From contig NZ_CP039435.1 in the NCBI RefSeq assembly GCF_005484585.1, positions 1,488,001-1,552,000 on the forward strand: DNA of 64,000 nucleotides, written 5' to 3'. The notes under the pieces were generated by a model. It worked only from the letters and a program-made list of their open reading frames with translations. It did not search any database and was not told where the DNA came from. The DNA comes from Brevundimonas sp. SGAir0440. GTDB lineage: Bacteria; Pseudomonadota; Alphaproteobacteria; Caulobacterales; Caulobacteraceae. Shown here one piece after another: positions 18,944-26,855 of the stretch (position 1 is the first letter of the stretch; each line of letters starts with the position of its first letter). Position numbers and translations under genes: made by a program.

Positions 18944-19651
18944 TTATCCCACGCGCTGGTCGGCAAGCCACAATCCCCAAGAGCGAGCTTCGTCCATTGT
19001 GGCGAAGGTGACTCGCTCAAAGGTGTATGGCTTGCCCGAAAGCGTGATGGTGAGCGTGGGAGGACCGGCCACTACCCGTGTGTCCTGCTGTTTGGTCACG
19101 ACCGTCTTGATCTGCGATGTTGTGGCGGCGCCACTGACAGCCCCTACGACCGCACCCGCCGGGCCGAGTAGGACGCCGCCGACCAAAGCGCGCCCGATAC
19201 TCGACTTTTTCTTCGCAACGGAAACAGGCGTCGATACTGTCCGTGTATAGGTTTCGATCACATCGTCTTGGGTCACCGTGACATCAACGATGTCTCGAAA
19301 ATTGACGATCACGTCTTTCTCCGGGGCAAACTTCATACCCTCTGAAAAATCAACGCCAGTCCCGATAAAATGTGAAGGAGGCGTTTTCCATGAAGCTATA
19401 CGAATGCCGCCGGGCACTTCTCCGATGGCTTTCTCTGTTTGATCGTCAGAATAAAACCAAGGTTCGGTGCCGAAGTGGTCGGCAATATATTTTGCCCTGT
19501 CGCTTTCGAACGCCTCGCGATTCGCTTGTGCTTTAGCGTCAATGTCGGCCCGATGAGCCTCTAATTGATCGCTGCCCGCGTTGTAGAGATAAGCCAACCC
19601 TCCAATCGCGAAAATCACTACAATCCAGAATATCGTCCAACCCATAGCCAT
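18944..19651 (-). CDS. Membrane-anchored protein of unknown function
   Basis: The 235-residue product is taken from the ATG at 19651. One N-terminal transmembrane segment (WTIFWIVVIFAIGGLAYLYN) is followed by a charged helical stretch. A mid part has beta-like sequence, and a Gly/Ala-rich segment (GRALVGGVLLGPAGAVVGAV) resembles a glycine zipper. The C terminus (FATMDEARSWGLWLADQRVG) is compact. No known family is recognised. It converges on terL, ending 28 bases from the terL stop. It is separate from the operon to its right, and its promoter probably lies at 19652-19716. Confidence 0.65.
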   Translation of the reverse strand: MAMGWTIFWIVVIFAIGGLAYLYNAGSDQLEAHRADIDAKAQANREAFESDRAKYIADHFGTEPWFYSDDQTEKAIGEVPGGIRIASWKTPPSHFIGTGVDFSEGMKFAPEKDVIVNFRDIVDVTVTQDDVIETYTRTVSTPVSVAKKKSSIGRALVGGVLLGPAGAVVGAVSGAATTSQIKTVVTKQQDTRVVAGPPTLTITLSGKPYTFERVTFATMDEARSWGLWLADQRVG

Positions 19652-19716
19652 CCCCGATGTGAGCCGCTGCAATCATGCCTTGCAGAGCCTTCAAAGGGAA
19701 TGGTCGCTGTCGAGTG

Positions 19717-20175
19717 TTATTTCGGGCTTGTCTTCGAGGCTTTCGTTTTTGTTGATTGTGCCGATTTGCGGCCACCGGCGCCCAACCCCATGGACTTGGC
19801 CAGCGCAGAGCGCGCCGCAGCGTAGTTTGGAGCGACCATTGGGTAATCCTTCGGGAGGCCCCACTTCTCGCGATATTCCGCAGGGGTCAGGCCCTTCAGA
19901 GCAAGTGACCGCTTCATGGACTTGTAGCGTTTGCCGTCTTCGAAGCTGATCAGGAAGTCGCCGGTGATGCTCTTTCTGATGCCCGCAGCATTAGGCCGAA
20001 TGATGGTGTCTTGGGGTTCAGTAGGAGCAGGCGAACCTACACCGTTCAAAGCCCCGTGAATCGCTGAAATCAAGGCGGGCAGTTCGCTTGCCGGAATACT
20101 GTTATTGCTGACGAAAGCAGATACGATGTCCGCAGTCATTTCCAGCAATACAGTTTGTTCGTTCGTGTCGATCAT
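19717..20175 (-). CDS. MucR/Ros-family regulator with lost zinc ligands
   Basis: The 152-residue product has the full MucR plan. The N-terminal oligomerisation part is TADIVSAFVSNNSIPASELP, and the conserved DNA-binding block includes LTPAEYREKWGLPKDYPMVA and PNYAAARSALAKSMGLG. In normal MucR/Ros proteins the finger has Cys and two His ligands (C..D...H....H). Here the region reads SFEDGKRYKSMKRSLALKG, with Ser, Ser and Lys where Cys and the two His should be. Zinc-free MucR-like proteins are known in rhizobia and can still bind DNA. It is the last gene of the operon starting at 21647 and may regulate phage or host promoters. Confidence 0.88.
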   Translation of the reverse strand: MIDTNEQTVLLEMTADIVSAFVSNNSIPASELPALISAIHGALNGVGSPAPTEPQDTIIRPNAAGIRKSITGDFLISFEDGKRYKSMKRSLALKGLTPAEYREKWGLPKDYPMVAPNYAAARSALAKSMGLGAGGRKSAQSTKTKASKTSPK

Positions 20176-20181
20176 GGCGTC

Positions 20182-21126
20182 CTACGGATTTGCTGCGTGA
20201 TGTTCTGCAAGAAACAAAATCAAAGCTGCGGTCTGGTGTAGCTGCAAGCTGGCGAAGTGGCGAGGGACATTTCGGGCGACGGCCCCGGCGCCATGCCCTG
20301 CCATCTTATTACGCATCACGGGGACGGCAGTCTCCAGAAGACTTCGTAGGGCAGTGAATTCGTTCTGCAACGCTGGCTCAATAAAGCCCGATGCATATGC
20401 CGCATCGAGCATCTTTTTTGCGGTATCGGTAGGGCCGATAGCCCACCCACGTTTTCCGCCGATGATCTTTAGGACGCTTTCAAACGCTTTATTACACTCG
20501 ACAAGACAAGTCTCGTAGTCTTTAGATCGGTAGGCAGAGTGTGCAGCAAGAAACTCCTTTTCAGCGGATGCATATTGTTTTTCGGCCAGCAAAGTCAGGG
20601 CCGGAACCACGACCGTTGAATGAACGGCCTGTGAATCCATCCGAATTATTTGTCCGCCATGGAACTGATAGCCTATCCCGGCCTCTATAAGGCGAGCATT
20701 CATCTCTGCCATCGCCTCGTCAGGCGGGGTCAAGGGATTATCCATGTTCCGAAAACGATATGGGTCGTCTTTAACGGACTGCATGGCGTGGAAACCGAGT
20801 TCAAGTCCGTCCAAGACATATTCAATTCGTTTTTCGTTCAGAAACCAATTGAAGAATTCTTGTGCATCATTATGCCCATCATATTCCTGAGATGGTGGGA
20901 GTATAAAAACTCCGAGTTCTTTACGAACTATCCTTACCATGTCTCGATATAGTGGAACGCTGGGTGAAGCGACATACCCCTGTTCGTAGAACTCGCCGAT
21001 ACATTCCCTGACTATTTGGACAAATTGCACTCGAACTGTGATTGGGATGTCGTCGTATTGGTAGACATCTGAACCCGTCTTTTGAGCCTGACGTTTCCGG
21101 CGGGAAAAAAGGTTTATCAACGGCAT
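20182..21126 (-). CDS. STM4504/CBY_0614-family protein (AbiJ N-terminal domain, HEPN-like C-terminus)
   Basis: The 314-residue product starts MPLINLFSRRKRQAQKTGSD and continues QYDDIPITVRVQFVQIVREC, the pattern of AbiJ-type N-terminal domains in the STM4504/CBY_0614 family. The C-terminal half (LVECNKAFESVLKIIGGKRG through the end) is all-helical and contains RNKMAGHG. That is an R-X5-H arrangement, as in HEPN ribonucleases. Proteins of this family are linked to abortive infection, where damaged or infected cells shut down translation. The gene lies 3 bases after the ribbon-helix-helix gene and 6 bases before the MucR-like gene, so it is in the operator-controlled operon. The family assignment is from remembered family features, not a search. 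Confidence 0.8.
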   Translation of the reverse strand: MPLINLFSRRKRQAQKTGSDVYQYDDIPITVRVQFVQIVRECIGEFYEQGYVASPSVPLYRDMVRIVRKELGVFILPPSQEYDGHNDAQEFFNWFLNEKRIEYVLDGLELGFHAMQSVKDDPYRFRNMDNPLTPPDEAMAEMNARLIEAGIGYQFHGGQIIRMDSQAVHSTVVVPALTLLAEKQYASAEKEFLAAHSAYRSKDYETCLVECNKAFESVLKIIGGKRGWAIGPTDTAKKMLDAAYASGFIEPALQNEFTALRSLLETAVPVMRNKMAGHGAGAVARNVPRHFASLQLHQTAALILFLAEHHAANP

Positions 21127-21129
21127 AGG

Positions 21130-21345
21130 TCAGCCTTGCTTCGCATGAGCGTTTAACAGGCTTTCTACAACAGCATCCTTCGAGCCGTATTCATCTTTTA
21201 AGATGTCAAGAACAACCTGCGCCTCGGGTGATAGCCATATAGTCACTTTCTTCATCCCGGCGTCAGTGCGCTTTTTGTGATATGCCGCAGACGCACGGCG
21301 CCGGGCGTCCGTGGGTCCAACCTTGGGTTTGGATTCGTCGGTCAT
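21130..21345 (-). CDS. Ribbon-helix-helix DNA-binding protein
   Basis: The 71-residue product starts at the ATG at 21345, preceded by GCAGAGGCT. The N terminus is basic (DARRRASAAYHKKRTDAG). The rest reads as one ribbon-helix-helix unit: the strand MKKVTIWLSPEAQ, then two helices VVLDILKDEYGSKDAVVESL. Such proteins bind DNA as dimers through the paired strand, usually at short inverted repeats, and often repress their own operon. The operon promoter carries TGTGCTGGCACA repeats, which makes this protein the leading candidate to bind them. That link is an inference. Confidence 0.75.
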   Translation of the reverse strand: MTDESKPKVGPTDARRRASAAYHKKRTDAGMKKVTIWLSPEAQVVLDILKDEYGSKDAVVESLLNAHAKQG

Positions 21346-21398
21346 AGCCTCTGCATGCCGCAGGGCCATCAGGTCCACAAGGTCCAAGGGCTGGCAGG

Positions 21399-21647
21399 TC
21401 ACGCAGCCACCGGGCCATTCGACCGCGTGATGAAGTCGAAATCCCAACCGGCGGCGTAGGCGGCTGCGAACTTGCGAACCTTCGCGGCCGAAGCGGCGAA
21501 GCCACGTTCGCGGCCGGTGTAGCGGCACTTCAGACCGTCATGGATCAGACGTTCGGCCCGACCCTTCCACGGACCCTCGCTGTGGGTCTGGACGATGAAG
21601 TTGCCCTTCGAGTAGCGAGCCGGGGTGATGGTGTAAGGGACGGCCAT
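21399..21647 (-). CDS. Small protein of unknown function, first gene of an operator-controlled operon
   Basis: The 82-residue product starts at the ATG at 21647 (MAVPYTITPARYSKGNFIVQ). The frame continues upstream through the operator, where the repeats would be read as MCQH-type peptides, so the earlier starts are artefacts. It is rich in aromatic and basic residues and ends WDFDFITRSNGPVAA. No family is recognised. It is followed on the same strand by the ribbon-helix-helix, AbiJ-like and MucR-like genes. Confidence 0.65.
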   Translation of the reverse strand: MAVPYTITPARYSKGNFIVQTHSEGPWKGRAERLIHDGLKCRYTGRERGFAASAAKVRKFAAAYAAGWDFDFITRSNGPVAA

Positions 21648-21660
21648 GTCGTTCTCGCTG

Positions 21661-21723
21661 TATGTGCTGGCACATGTATGCTGGCACATAGCAAAGAGGT
21701 CAAGTGGAAAAATGCCAGCACAT
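21661..21723 (-). promoter_or_regulatory. Promoter with repeated TGTGCTGGCACA operators (site A)
   Basis: One near-palindrome TATGTGCTGGCACATG (21661-21676) and two further TGCTGGCACA copies (21679-21688, and 21713-21722 inverted) overlap a promoter pointing left. On the minus strand it reads TTGACC, 17 bases, CATACA. One repeat lies between the two boxes and one covers the -10 box, so a bound protein would block polymerase. Confidence 0.75.
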
Positions 21724-21728
21724 ACGAA

Positions 21729-22487
21729 TTAGCTGGCTTCAGTGTCCGCAGACTCCCAAGGCCAACGGCCATCATCGTTGGCCATTCGACGCCACCCCGC
21801 CTTGTAGTCATGCAGGTCCGCGCCAAGACCAATATGGGCCGTGTGGACGTAGCCCCTGAAATGGCGCGCGAACTGGTTGGCCGCGTCATAGTCTGCGAAC
21901 ACGATGCAAAACTGACCCCGCAGTTTCGGACCCTTCGCGATCTTGGCACGGCCCTCAAGCCGTTGTTCTTTGATCGCCCACGCCGACAGCTTGAGCCAAT
22001 CCGGGTTATCGAATCGGATCGTCGGCCACCGGTGCCAGACCGGCCCGTCAAAAGCCGCATCGGGATTGACCGAAGCTTCGTAGCCCTGAAGCCAGAACAT
22101 CAGGTCCGTTTCGTTGTCGATGCCCATGGCCAAGGCGTCATTATAGACTTCCTCGGTCATGCGGTGGCCCCACAGATACCAGCCACCAGAGTCCGACCGC
22201 ACGCCGCCCTTGAAGGCTTGGCGATAGACGTGCGCGCGTCCCCCGATGCGGTGCTGCTGGCCATTCTCGCGCCAATGTTCAGAAGTCGCGGTGTTGTTGG
22301 TCGCCATCGCCAGAACAACCGCGTCGGTTTTGCTGTGGACCTCAACCCAAATCCCGCCGTGTTCGCCCTCATTCACAATGAAGTCGGACAGGCCCGCAGC
22401 CGTCAGGGTTTGGCGCATGGCTTGCGCTTGATCACCAGAGGGCTGGCCATTCGATTTGAAGATGAAAGAGATTTGGTCGGCGGGCAT
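21729..22487 (-). CDS. Protein of unknown function
   Basis: The 252-residue product starts at the ATG at 22487 with GGAGCC before it (MPADQISFIFKSNGQPSGDQ). The frame remains open further upstream but with low-quality sequence. The product is rich in Trp, His and Asp (WYLWGHRMTEEVYNDALAMG and WHRWPTIRFDNPDWLKLSAW), has no membrane segment and no recognised domain. It is the second gene behind operator site B, 88 bases after the first. A long plus-strand frame opposite it is a shadow. Confidence 0.7.
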   Translation of the reverse strand: MPADQISFIFKSNGQPSGDQAQAMRQTLTAAGLSDFIVNEGEHGGIWVEVHSKTDAVVLAMATNNTATSEHWRENGQQHRIGGRAHVYRQAFKGGVRSDSGGWYLWGHRMTEEVYNDALAMGIDNETDLMFWLQGYEASVNPDAAFDGPVWHRWPTIRFDNPDWLKLSAWAIKEQRLEGRAKIAKGPKLRGQFCIVFADYDAANQFARHFRGYVHTAHIGLGADLHDYKAGWRRMANDDGRWPWESADTEAS

Positions 22488-22575
22488 GAAGGCTCCGATC
22501 TGTTCAAGATGATAGATTGTCTCACAGCTTCCCCGACTGTCATCCATATTTGCCGTGAGACGGGGACAGGGCTGG

Positions 22576-23139
22576 TCAGTGGTAAGCTGACCAGTAGACA
22601 GGGCGGCCATTCCACAGGGTGGCGGTGCGAACGCTGTCGATGCGAACGCCATATTCGCCGACACGACGCAGCAGGGGTTCGCCAACGAACTCGCCAGCCA
22701 TCGGCACGACCTGACCACGGTCGCCGCCGTCCGTCGTCACATTGCCCTTGATCTTGCGGACCTCGACCGACGACGTGGTGACGCGCGCGACCTCATACCA
22801 ATCGACGTTCGTTTGCTCATATCCCCACGAAGCGCAGAGGATGTGACCCACGGTCAGGGAATGACCACCAGCACGCTTGGCCTTTTTCTCGGCCTTACGG
22901 GCGGCAATGCCAGCAGCCGAAGCGAAGTAGGTCGTCACAGCGCGTTCACGGGCCAGAGCCGAACCGTAGCGGATGCGGAAGTCAGGCTTGATGCGACGAC
23001 CGGCGAAACCCATGGCGCAAAGGGCGCCGACCGCATTCGTGTAGACGTAGACCACAGCGTCAGAGTTCTTCGCAGCGATCTTGATGGCGCCCGAAGGGGC
23101 TTGGACGGCGCGGGCTTGTTCAACAGTGGCGGTGGTCAT
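22576..23139 (-). CDS. Protein of unknown function, first gene behind operator site B
   Basis: The 187-residue product starts at the ATG at 23139, after AGGAACGAAGCG. The upstream extension of the frame runs into the operator and is not used. The sequence begins MTTATVEQARAVQAPSGAIK. It contains an Ala/Lys-rich helix (ASAAGIAARKAEKKAKRAGG) followed by a mixed alpha/beta part with WYEVARVTTSSVEVRKIKG, which could be a small beta domain. No family is recognised. Its promoter is nearly the same as that of the operon starting at 21647, so the two operons should respond to the same signal. Confidence 0.7.
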   Translation of the reverse strand: MTTATVEQARAVQAPSGAIKIAAKNSDAVVYVYTNAVGALCAMGFAGRRIKPDFRIRYGSALARERAVTTYFASAAGIAARKAEKKAKRAGGHSLTVGHILCASWGYEQTNVDWYEVARVTTSSVEVRKIKGNVTTDGGDRGQVVPMAGEFVGEPLLRRVGEYGVRIDSVRTATLWNGRPVYWSAYH

Positions 23140-23154
23140 CGCTTCGTTCCTTCG

Positions 23155-23218
23155 TATGTGCTGGCACATGTATGCTGGCACATATCAAAGGCGTCAAGCG
23201 GAAATATGCTGGCACATA
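23155..23218 (-). promoter_or_regulatory. Promoter with repeated TGTGCTGGCACA operators (site B)
   Basis: The near-palindrome TATGTGCTGGCACATG (23155-23170) is followed by TGCTGGCACA copies at 23173-23182 and 23207-23216. On the minus strand the promoter reads TTGACG, 17 bases, CATACA. Spacing and flanking bases (CAAAG.CGTCAAG.GGAAA on the plus strand) closely match site A, so one is a copy of the other. Confidence 0.75.
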
Positions 23219-23256
23219 CTTTTTGGTTCTCGGGCCGTCTGTGGGATAACAATGAC

Positions 23257-24060
23257 ATGAAGCCTTTCGACCTCGAAGACCTCCCGCCTGACATCATCGA
23301 AAGCGTGCGGGATCGGCTTCTTGATCAGTCCATGCGGGTCGATGGCTTCTTGTCGCCCATGCTGGCCTTGGATGCTGCAAACCAGACAGAACCACATCGA
23401 GAATGGTTCGCGGTGGCTCAAGACCTTAACCGGCTGTCGCTGTTGCTCTGGCAGGACACAGAAGGCCGAGGCATTTGGCTTGGCCCTGACGCTCTGGTGG
23501 TTCGCCTCATCGCCAGATCAAACGACACGTTTGCCGGTGCCATCATCCTCGCGGAACGGGGCTTGACCATCGAAAGCCAGAACCTGTCGCGGGTAATTTA
23601 CGAATGCGCGTTCTGGATCGGCTACTTCATCAAGAATCGCGAGGCGGCGGCTGAAGCTCTCTTGGAAGATGACCAGTTCTCGCGGGTCAAGCTCGGCTTG
23701 GAACCGCTCGGCGAAAGAAAGGGAAAAGGTAAGCGGGCGCCTCAACCACAAACGCTGTCAGAACGCGCTGAAATGGGGGACGATTATCAGTTTTATTCAG
23801 CACTATGCGGTATCGCCGGGCACGCCTCCGTGTCGTCCCTCGGTCACTATGGGGCAGGGCATGAAGACGGGTCGTTTGGCCTGTCCTTCGGTCCCGACAT
23901 TGACGGGATGCCTCGCGCCCTCTGGTTTGCTATCCGGGCACAGATCGTGGCCCTTCGAAAGTTCTCGATAGCAGCCCGGAATGGCGCAGAAGCCTATGAA
24001 GTAGCGATCAGCAACATCGAACAGCGTTGGTTCGCCCTATCGCAGTCGATGCCACAATGA
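23257..24060 (+). CDS. DUF5677-like protein
   Basis: The 267-residue product starts at the ATG at 23257 (MKPFDLEDLPPDIIESVRDR), the first in-frame start after the operator-containing promoter region. The largely helical sequence includes GAIILAERGLTIESQNLSRV followed by IYECAFWIGYFIKNREAAAE, which resembles the DUF5677 core (long helices with a conserved E.-FW.-Y pattern). A His-rich part follows (AGHASVSSLGHYGAGHEDGS). DUF5677 proteins have no settled function and appear in defence-like settings. It faces away from the site-B operon, so its promoter must lie between 23219 and 23256 or overlap the operator. Confidence 0.55.
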   Translation: MKPFDLEDLPPDIIESVRDRLLDQSMRVDGFLSPMLALDAANQTEPHREWFAVAQDLNRLSLLLWQDTEGRGIWLGPDALVVRLIARSNDTFAGAIILAERGLTIESQNLSRVIYECAFWIGYFIKNREAAAEALLEDDQFSRVKLGLEPLGERKGKGKRAPQPQTLSERAEMGDDYQFYSALCGIAGHASVSSLGHYGAGHEDGSFGLSFGPDIDGMPRALWFAIRAQIVALRKFSIAARNGAEAYEVAISNIEQRWFALSQSMPQ

Positions 24061-24124
24061 GACCCCGTAGAGCGAGCCGTCTGGCCATACGGCTGCGGTT
24101 GGGCGATGGAAGGGGACAACCAAG

Positions 24125-24568
24125 ATGCTTTTGACCTTGCTCGCGCTGGCCGCGCTCAACGATCCCGTGACCATCTTCACCGGCGTCGAAATAGGCGACA
24201 GTTCGCAGGAAGTGGCGCGCGTCATGTCTGGCACCCTGTCCGACATCAGCGGCAAGCCGGGGTCGCAGATATACCTTGGACAGGACGGACATGTGCAGTT
24301 CTGCAACGGACGGGCCGTCAGCATACAAAGGAAGATCGGCCGCGACCTGCATGCCTACACGGACAGCGTTCAGGACAAGACCAACGAAATCGGCGAACCC
24401 ACTATGACCGCGCGGCACTATCGGACAGCCAGCGGGGAAGTCAGCACCCTCGGGGCACAGTGGGAGATTGGCGAAAACGTCGTCTACAGCTTCGGGGCGA
24501 TGGTCACTGCAAACGGTCCTGTCGAAGTCACAGAACAGTTGGCGGTGACCGGCTTCCCCTGCGAATAG
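24125..24568 (+). CDS. Small, probably exported protein of unknown function
   Basis: The 147-residue product starts MLLTLLALAALNDPVTIFTG. The first twelve residues are hydrophobic and could be a short signal, although a standard cleavage site is unclear. The remainder is polar with two Cys (QFCNGRAVSIQRK and the final FPCE) that could form a disulfide. No domain is recognised. It lies 64 bases after the DUF5677-like gene on the same strand. Confidence 0.6.
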   Translation: MLLTLLALAALNDPVTIFTGVEIGDSSQEVARVMSGTLSDISGKPGSQIYLGQDGHVQFCNGRAVSIQRKIGRDLHAYTDSVQDKTNEIGEPTMTARHYRTASGEVSTLGAQWEIGENVVYSFGAMVTANGPVEVTEQLAVTGFPCE

Positions 24569-24664
24569 GCGTCAGCACTTCGGCCCCTTCCATTTACCAA
24601 AAGCCGCAAGCGAAAGTTGAAGGGCATCAGCGCAATCAGAAGTTCAGCCGATAGGAATGAACCC

Positions 24665-25033
24665 ATGAAGACCATCGCCGCCACCGCCGCTCTTATCTGC
24701 ATCGCTACCGCCGCGAACGCTCAGACCCTCACGCGCCAAGATCAAAACATCCTTGGTTCGCCTGACGCCGTGCGAACCTCCGTCGCGATGAAGATCAACA
24801 TGGGGTCAATCAGCGACACCGACATAACGTCCGCCTCGCTGCATCGTCGCGATGGCAAGCACTACGTTTGCGGGACTATGAACTTCAGAGGACAACCGCA
24901 AAGGTTCGTTCTGTCCTACGCACACAACGGCCCGTCAGGACGCGAGTTCGGGTCTGGTCCTCACCAAGCGTTTGTAGAGTTCTACAACGCCCAATGCGGC
25001 GCCCGGACGAAGCTTGGCGATTTCGACCTGTAG
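24665..25033 (+). CDS. Small exported protein of unknown function
   Basis: The 122-residue product starts at the ATG at 24665, after a weak site, with a clean signal peptide (MKTIAATAALICIATAANAQ). The mature part of about 102 residues holds two cysteines (HYVCGTMNFRGQ and YNAQCGARTKL), which suits a disulfide-bonded periplasmic protein. No family is recognised. It belongs to a run of envelope-directed genes between terminase and portal. Confidence 0.7.
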   Translation: MKTIAATAALICIATAANAQTLTRQDQNILGSPDAVRTSVAMKINMGSISDTDITSASLHRRDGKHYVCGTMNFRGQPQRFVLSYAHNGPSGREFGSGPHQAFVEFYNAQCGARTKLGDFDL

Positions 25034-25063
25034 GGTCGAAGGCAAAGCTCCAACAGCGTGGGT

Positions 25064-25885
25064 TCAGTTTTCAGGACGCTTCCATGGTGGCGCAGTGTCT
25101 TCAACCTCTTGCGCTGAACGTGGTGTCCACGAACCCGCGCCGTAGCTGCGAGAGTGACTGTATGTCCCATTGCTGTGATGGAACTGAAGCTGTTCGCGCT
25201 CTTCTTCAAGCGCATAATAACGAGAAACGAGATCATTAAGGCGAGGCATATCGACGGTTCTGGTCGGGTCCGCCTCAATCGCTCTGCCAACATCGCGCGA
25301 TAGCCAATATATTTCGCTACTGCCGACTTCTGAAGGTCTACCCAAACCGGCTGCATTCGACATAGCAGTCAGTTCAGATTTTATGTCATCCATTCTTGAA
25401 GCCGACTCGGCATCGAATGTCTTGTGGTGTTTCTCAAGAACGCCGTATGCAAAAGCATCAACTGCTTTTGCGAGCGTGCCTTCGTTTTTGTCAGGAATTA
25501 TTTCGGGCTGCGAGCCAACGAGTATGCGGAACTGAATCGAACCTGTCTCATCGTCTGAGCCGTAGTGCATTGTATACGTCGAAACACAGGTAACAGCTTC
25601 GCGTTTTTGCTCTGAACCCCTGATGTATATAGGTCGTCGTTCGACAAAAGACGTGTCAGTGATTTCGAACGACACGAGGTCGGTCATCTTATCTGTGTGA
25701 TCGTTATTTGAGCTATGAAAGCCCAAGTCCCATAAGGCGAGCGCGGTCGCTTCTGTCGTGCAGAGCTTGTCGCCTGACGCTCTTTCGGGTGCTTCCGCAG
25801 ATCGAGAGCCTGATTGCTCCGCTTGCGAGCAAGCCGCGACCGCTACGCATGCAGACGTAAGCAAACCGAAATATCGGATTTTCAT
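25064..25885 (-). CDS. Lipoprotein of unknown function
   Basis: The 273-residue product starts with the lipoprotein signal MKIRYFGLLTSACVAVAACS, where the lipobox is VAAC. A low-complexity linker follows, then a mixed domain with TTEATALALWDLGFHSSNND and a Cys in REAVTCVSTYTMHYG. The C terminus is polar and disordered (SRSYGAGSWTPRSAQEVEDT). Lower G+C than the host flank. No family is recognised. It converges on the small exported protein gene, with 30 bases between stops. It is probably transcribed in the lysogen from its own promoter near 25900. Confidence 0.7.
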   Translation of the reverse strand: MKIRYFGLLTSACVAVAACSQAEQSGSRSAEAPERASGDKLCTTEATALALWDLGFHSSNNDHTDKMTDLVSFEITDTSFVERRPIYIRGSEQKREAVTCVSTYTMHYGSDDETGSIQFRILVGSQPEIIPDKNEGTLAKAVDAFAYGVLEKHHKTFDAESASRMDDIKSELTAMSNAAGLGRPSEVGSSEIYWLSRDVGRAIEADPTRTVDMPRLNDLVSRYYALEEEREQLQFHHSNGTYSHSRSYGAGSWTPRSAQEVEDTAPPWKRPEN

Positions 25886-26038
25886 AGTTTCCCCCGGCGC
25901 GAATCTCCAAGCCGCGCTCTCCAGATAATATGGCAGATTTTTCGCAGGGTCACATCGCTCGCGAGCGTCTCTGCAACTTGGTGGGCTTATTCACAGGCCC
26001 TCCCGCGCGTCCAAGACATTGAAAGATAAATCAGAGAT

Positions 26039-26740
26039 TCAAGGCGCCCGTTTCTCGGCTCTTGCGACGGTCATGGGCGACCACTGGGCGCCCTTGGGGG
26101 TGGGAATGCCCAAACTGTTCAGATGGTCCGCAGTTTGTTGCAGCGTCATTCCGCTGGACCGTGCGAGGGCGATGGCGGGCATAACCTTCGCGGCGTAATC
26201 GTCCGCAGCTTTCTTCCGGGCGATCTTCGACGCCTCGCGCATCGTCTCGGGGATGCCTCTGGACGATCCGAGGCGGGTGATGACGTTGCCTTTCTTGCTG
26301 ACGTGCTGACCCTCGCTGGCGATCCTTGCCTTGATCGACCCAAGAGCGGCCTTCGTGCGTGCGCTGATGGCCTCGCGTTCCTGCTGCGCCACGGCGGCCA
26401 TGATGTGGACGGTGAAGCGGTTGGCCGTGGGCATGTCACAGGCGACGAACTCAACGCCAGCCTTCTCCAACCCTGACAGGAAGTGGACATCACGGCTCAA
26501 CCTGTCGAGTTTCGCGATCAGCAGCTTGGCGCCGGTGGCCTTACACATGGCGATGGCCTTGAACATCTCGGGACGGTCGTCCTTGCCGCCGCTCTCGACC
26601 TCTTCGAAGCTGGCCACGACCTCCCACTGACCGCCGTTCAAATAGGCATCCACAGCCCTCTTCTGCGCTTCCATGCCCAGACCTTCGATGCCTTGGGATG
26701 CGCGGGATACTCTATAGTAGGTGACAAACTTGCCGTTCAT
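26039..26740 (-). CDS. Small serine recombinase (resolvase/invertase family)
   Basis: The 233-residue product starts at the ATG at 26740 (MNGKFVTYYRVSRASQGIEG). The catalytic Ser is in YYRVSR, followed by AQKRAVDAYLNG. The active-site Arg region is KLLIAKLDRLSRDVHFLSGL, with AAVAQQEREAISARTKAALG as the long E helix. The C-terminal part contains a helix-turn-helix (RSSGMTLQQTADHLNSLGIP). Size and layout fit a resolvase or DNA invertase rather than an integrase; the large integrase is a separate gene at 62079. Possible roles are dimer resolution or DNA inversion, but no inverted target segment is obvious. Upstream frame extensions run through the operator and were not used. Confidence 0.9.
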   Translation of the reverse strand: MNGKFVTYYRVSRASQGIEGLGMEAQKRAVDAYLNGGQWEVVASFEEVESGGKDDRPEMFKAIAMCKATGAKLLIAKLDRLSRDVHFLSGLEKAGVEFVACDMPTANRFTVHIMAAVAQQEREAISARTKAALGSIKARIASEGQHVSKKGNVITRLGSSRGIPETMREASKIARKKAADDYAAKVMPAIALARSSGMTLQQTADHLNSLGIPTPKGAQWSPMTVARAEKRAP

Positions 26741-26766
26741 GGTCGTGGTCCTCGGGGGTGATGACC

Positions 26767-26855
26767 TATTTATCATCACGCCAACACCCGTCTGTGTGGT
26801 GTTAAAGATATGCCAGCACATATCGTGCTCGTCAATATCCAAATCTGCTGGCACA
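26767..26855 (-). promoter_or_regulatory. Recombinase promoter with TGTGCTGGCACA operators (site C)
   Basis: On the minus strand a TTGACG box, 17 bases and CATATC form a promoter matching sites A and B. TGTGCTGGCA lies between and into the -10 box (26811-26820), and another copy lies upstream (26846-26855). Downstream, minus-strand GATAAATAGG (TAAATA at 26772-26767) lies 26 bases before the start codon, so the gene may also have a late-type promoter. Confidence 0.7.

Noticed and set aside
21540..22751. Plus-strand frame of 403 codons
   Set aside because: It runs through two minus-strand genes with better composition and a good start at 22487, and crosses a regulatory region; it looks like a shadow.
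23161..23181. Peptides such as MCQHI encoded by the operator repeats at the front of several minus-strand frames
   Set aside because: They result from reading TATGTGCCAGCACAT as codons; real starts with ribosome binding sites follow at 21647, 23139 and 26740.
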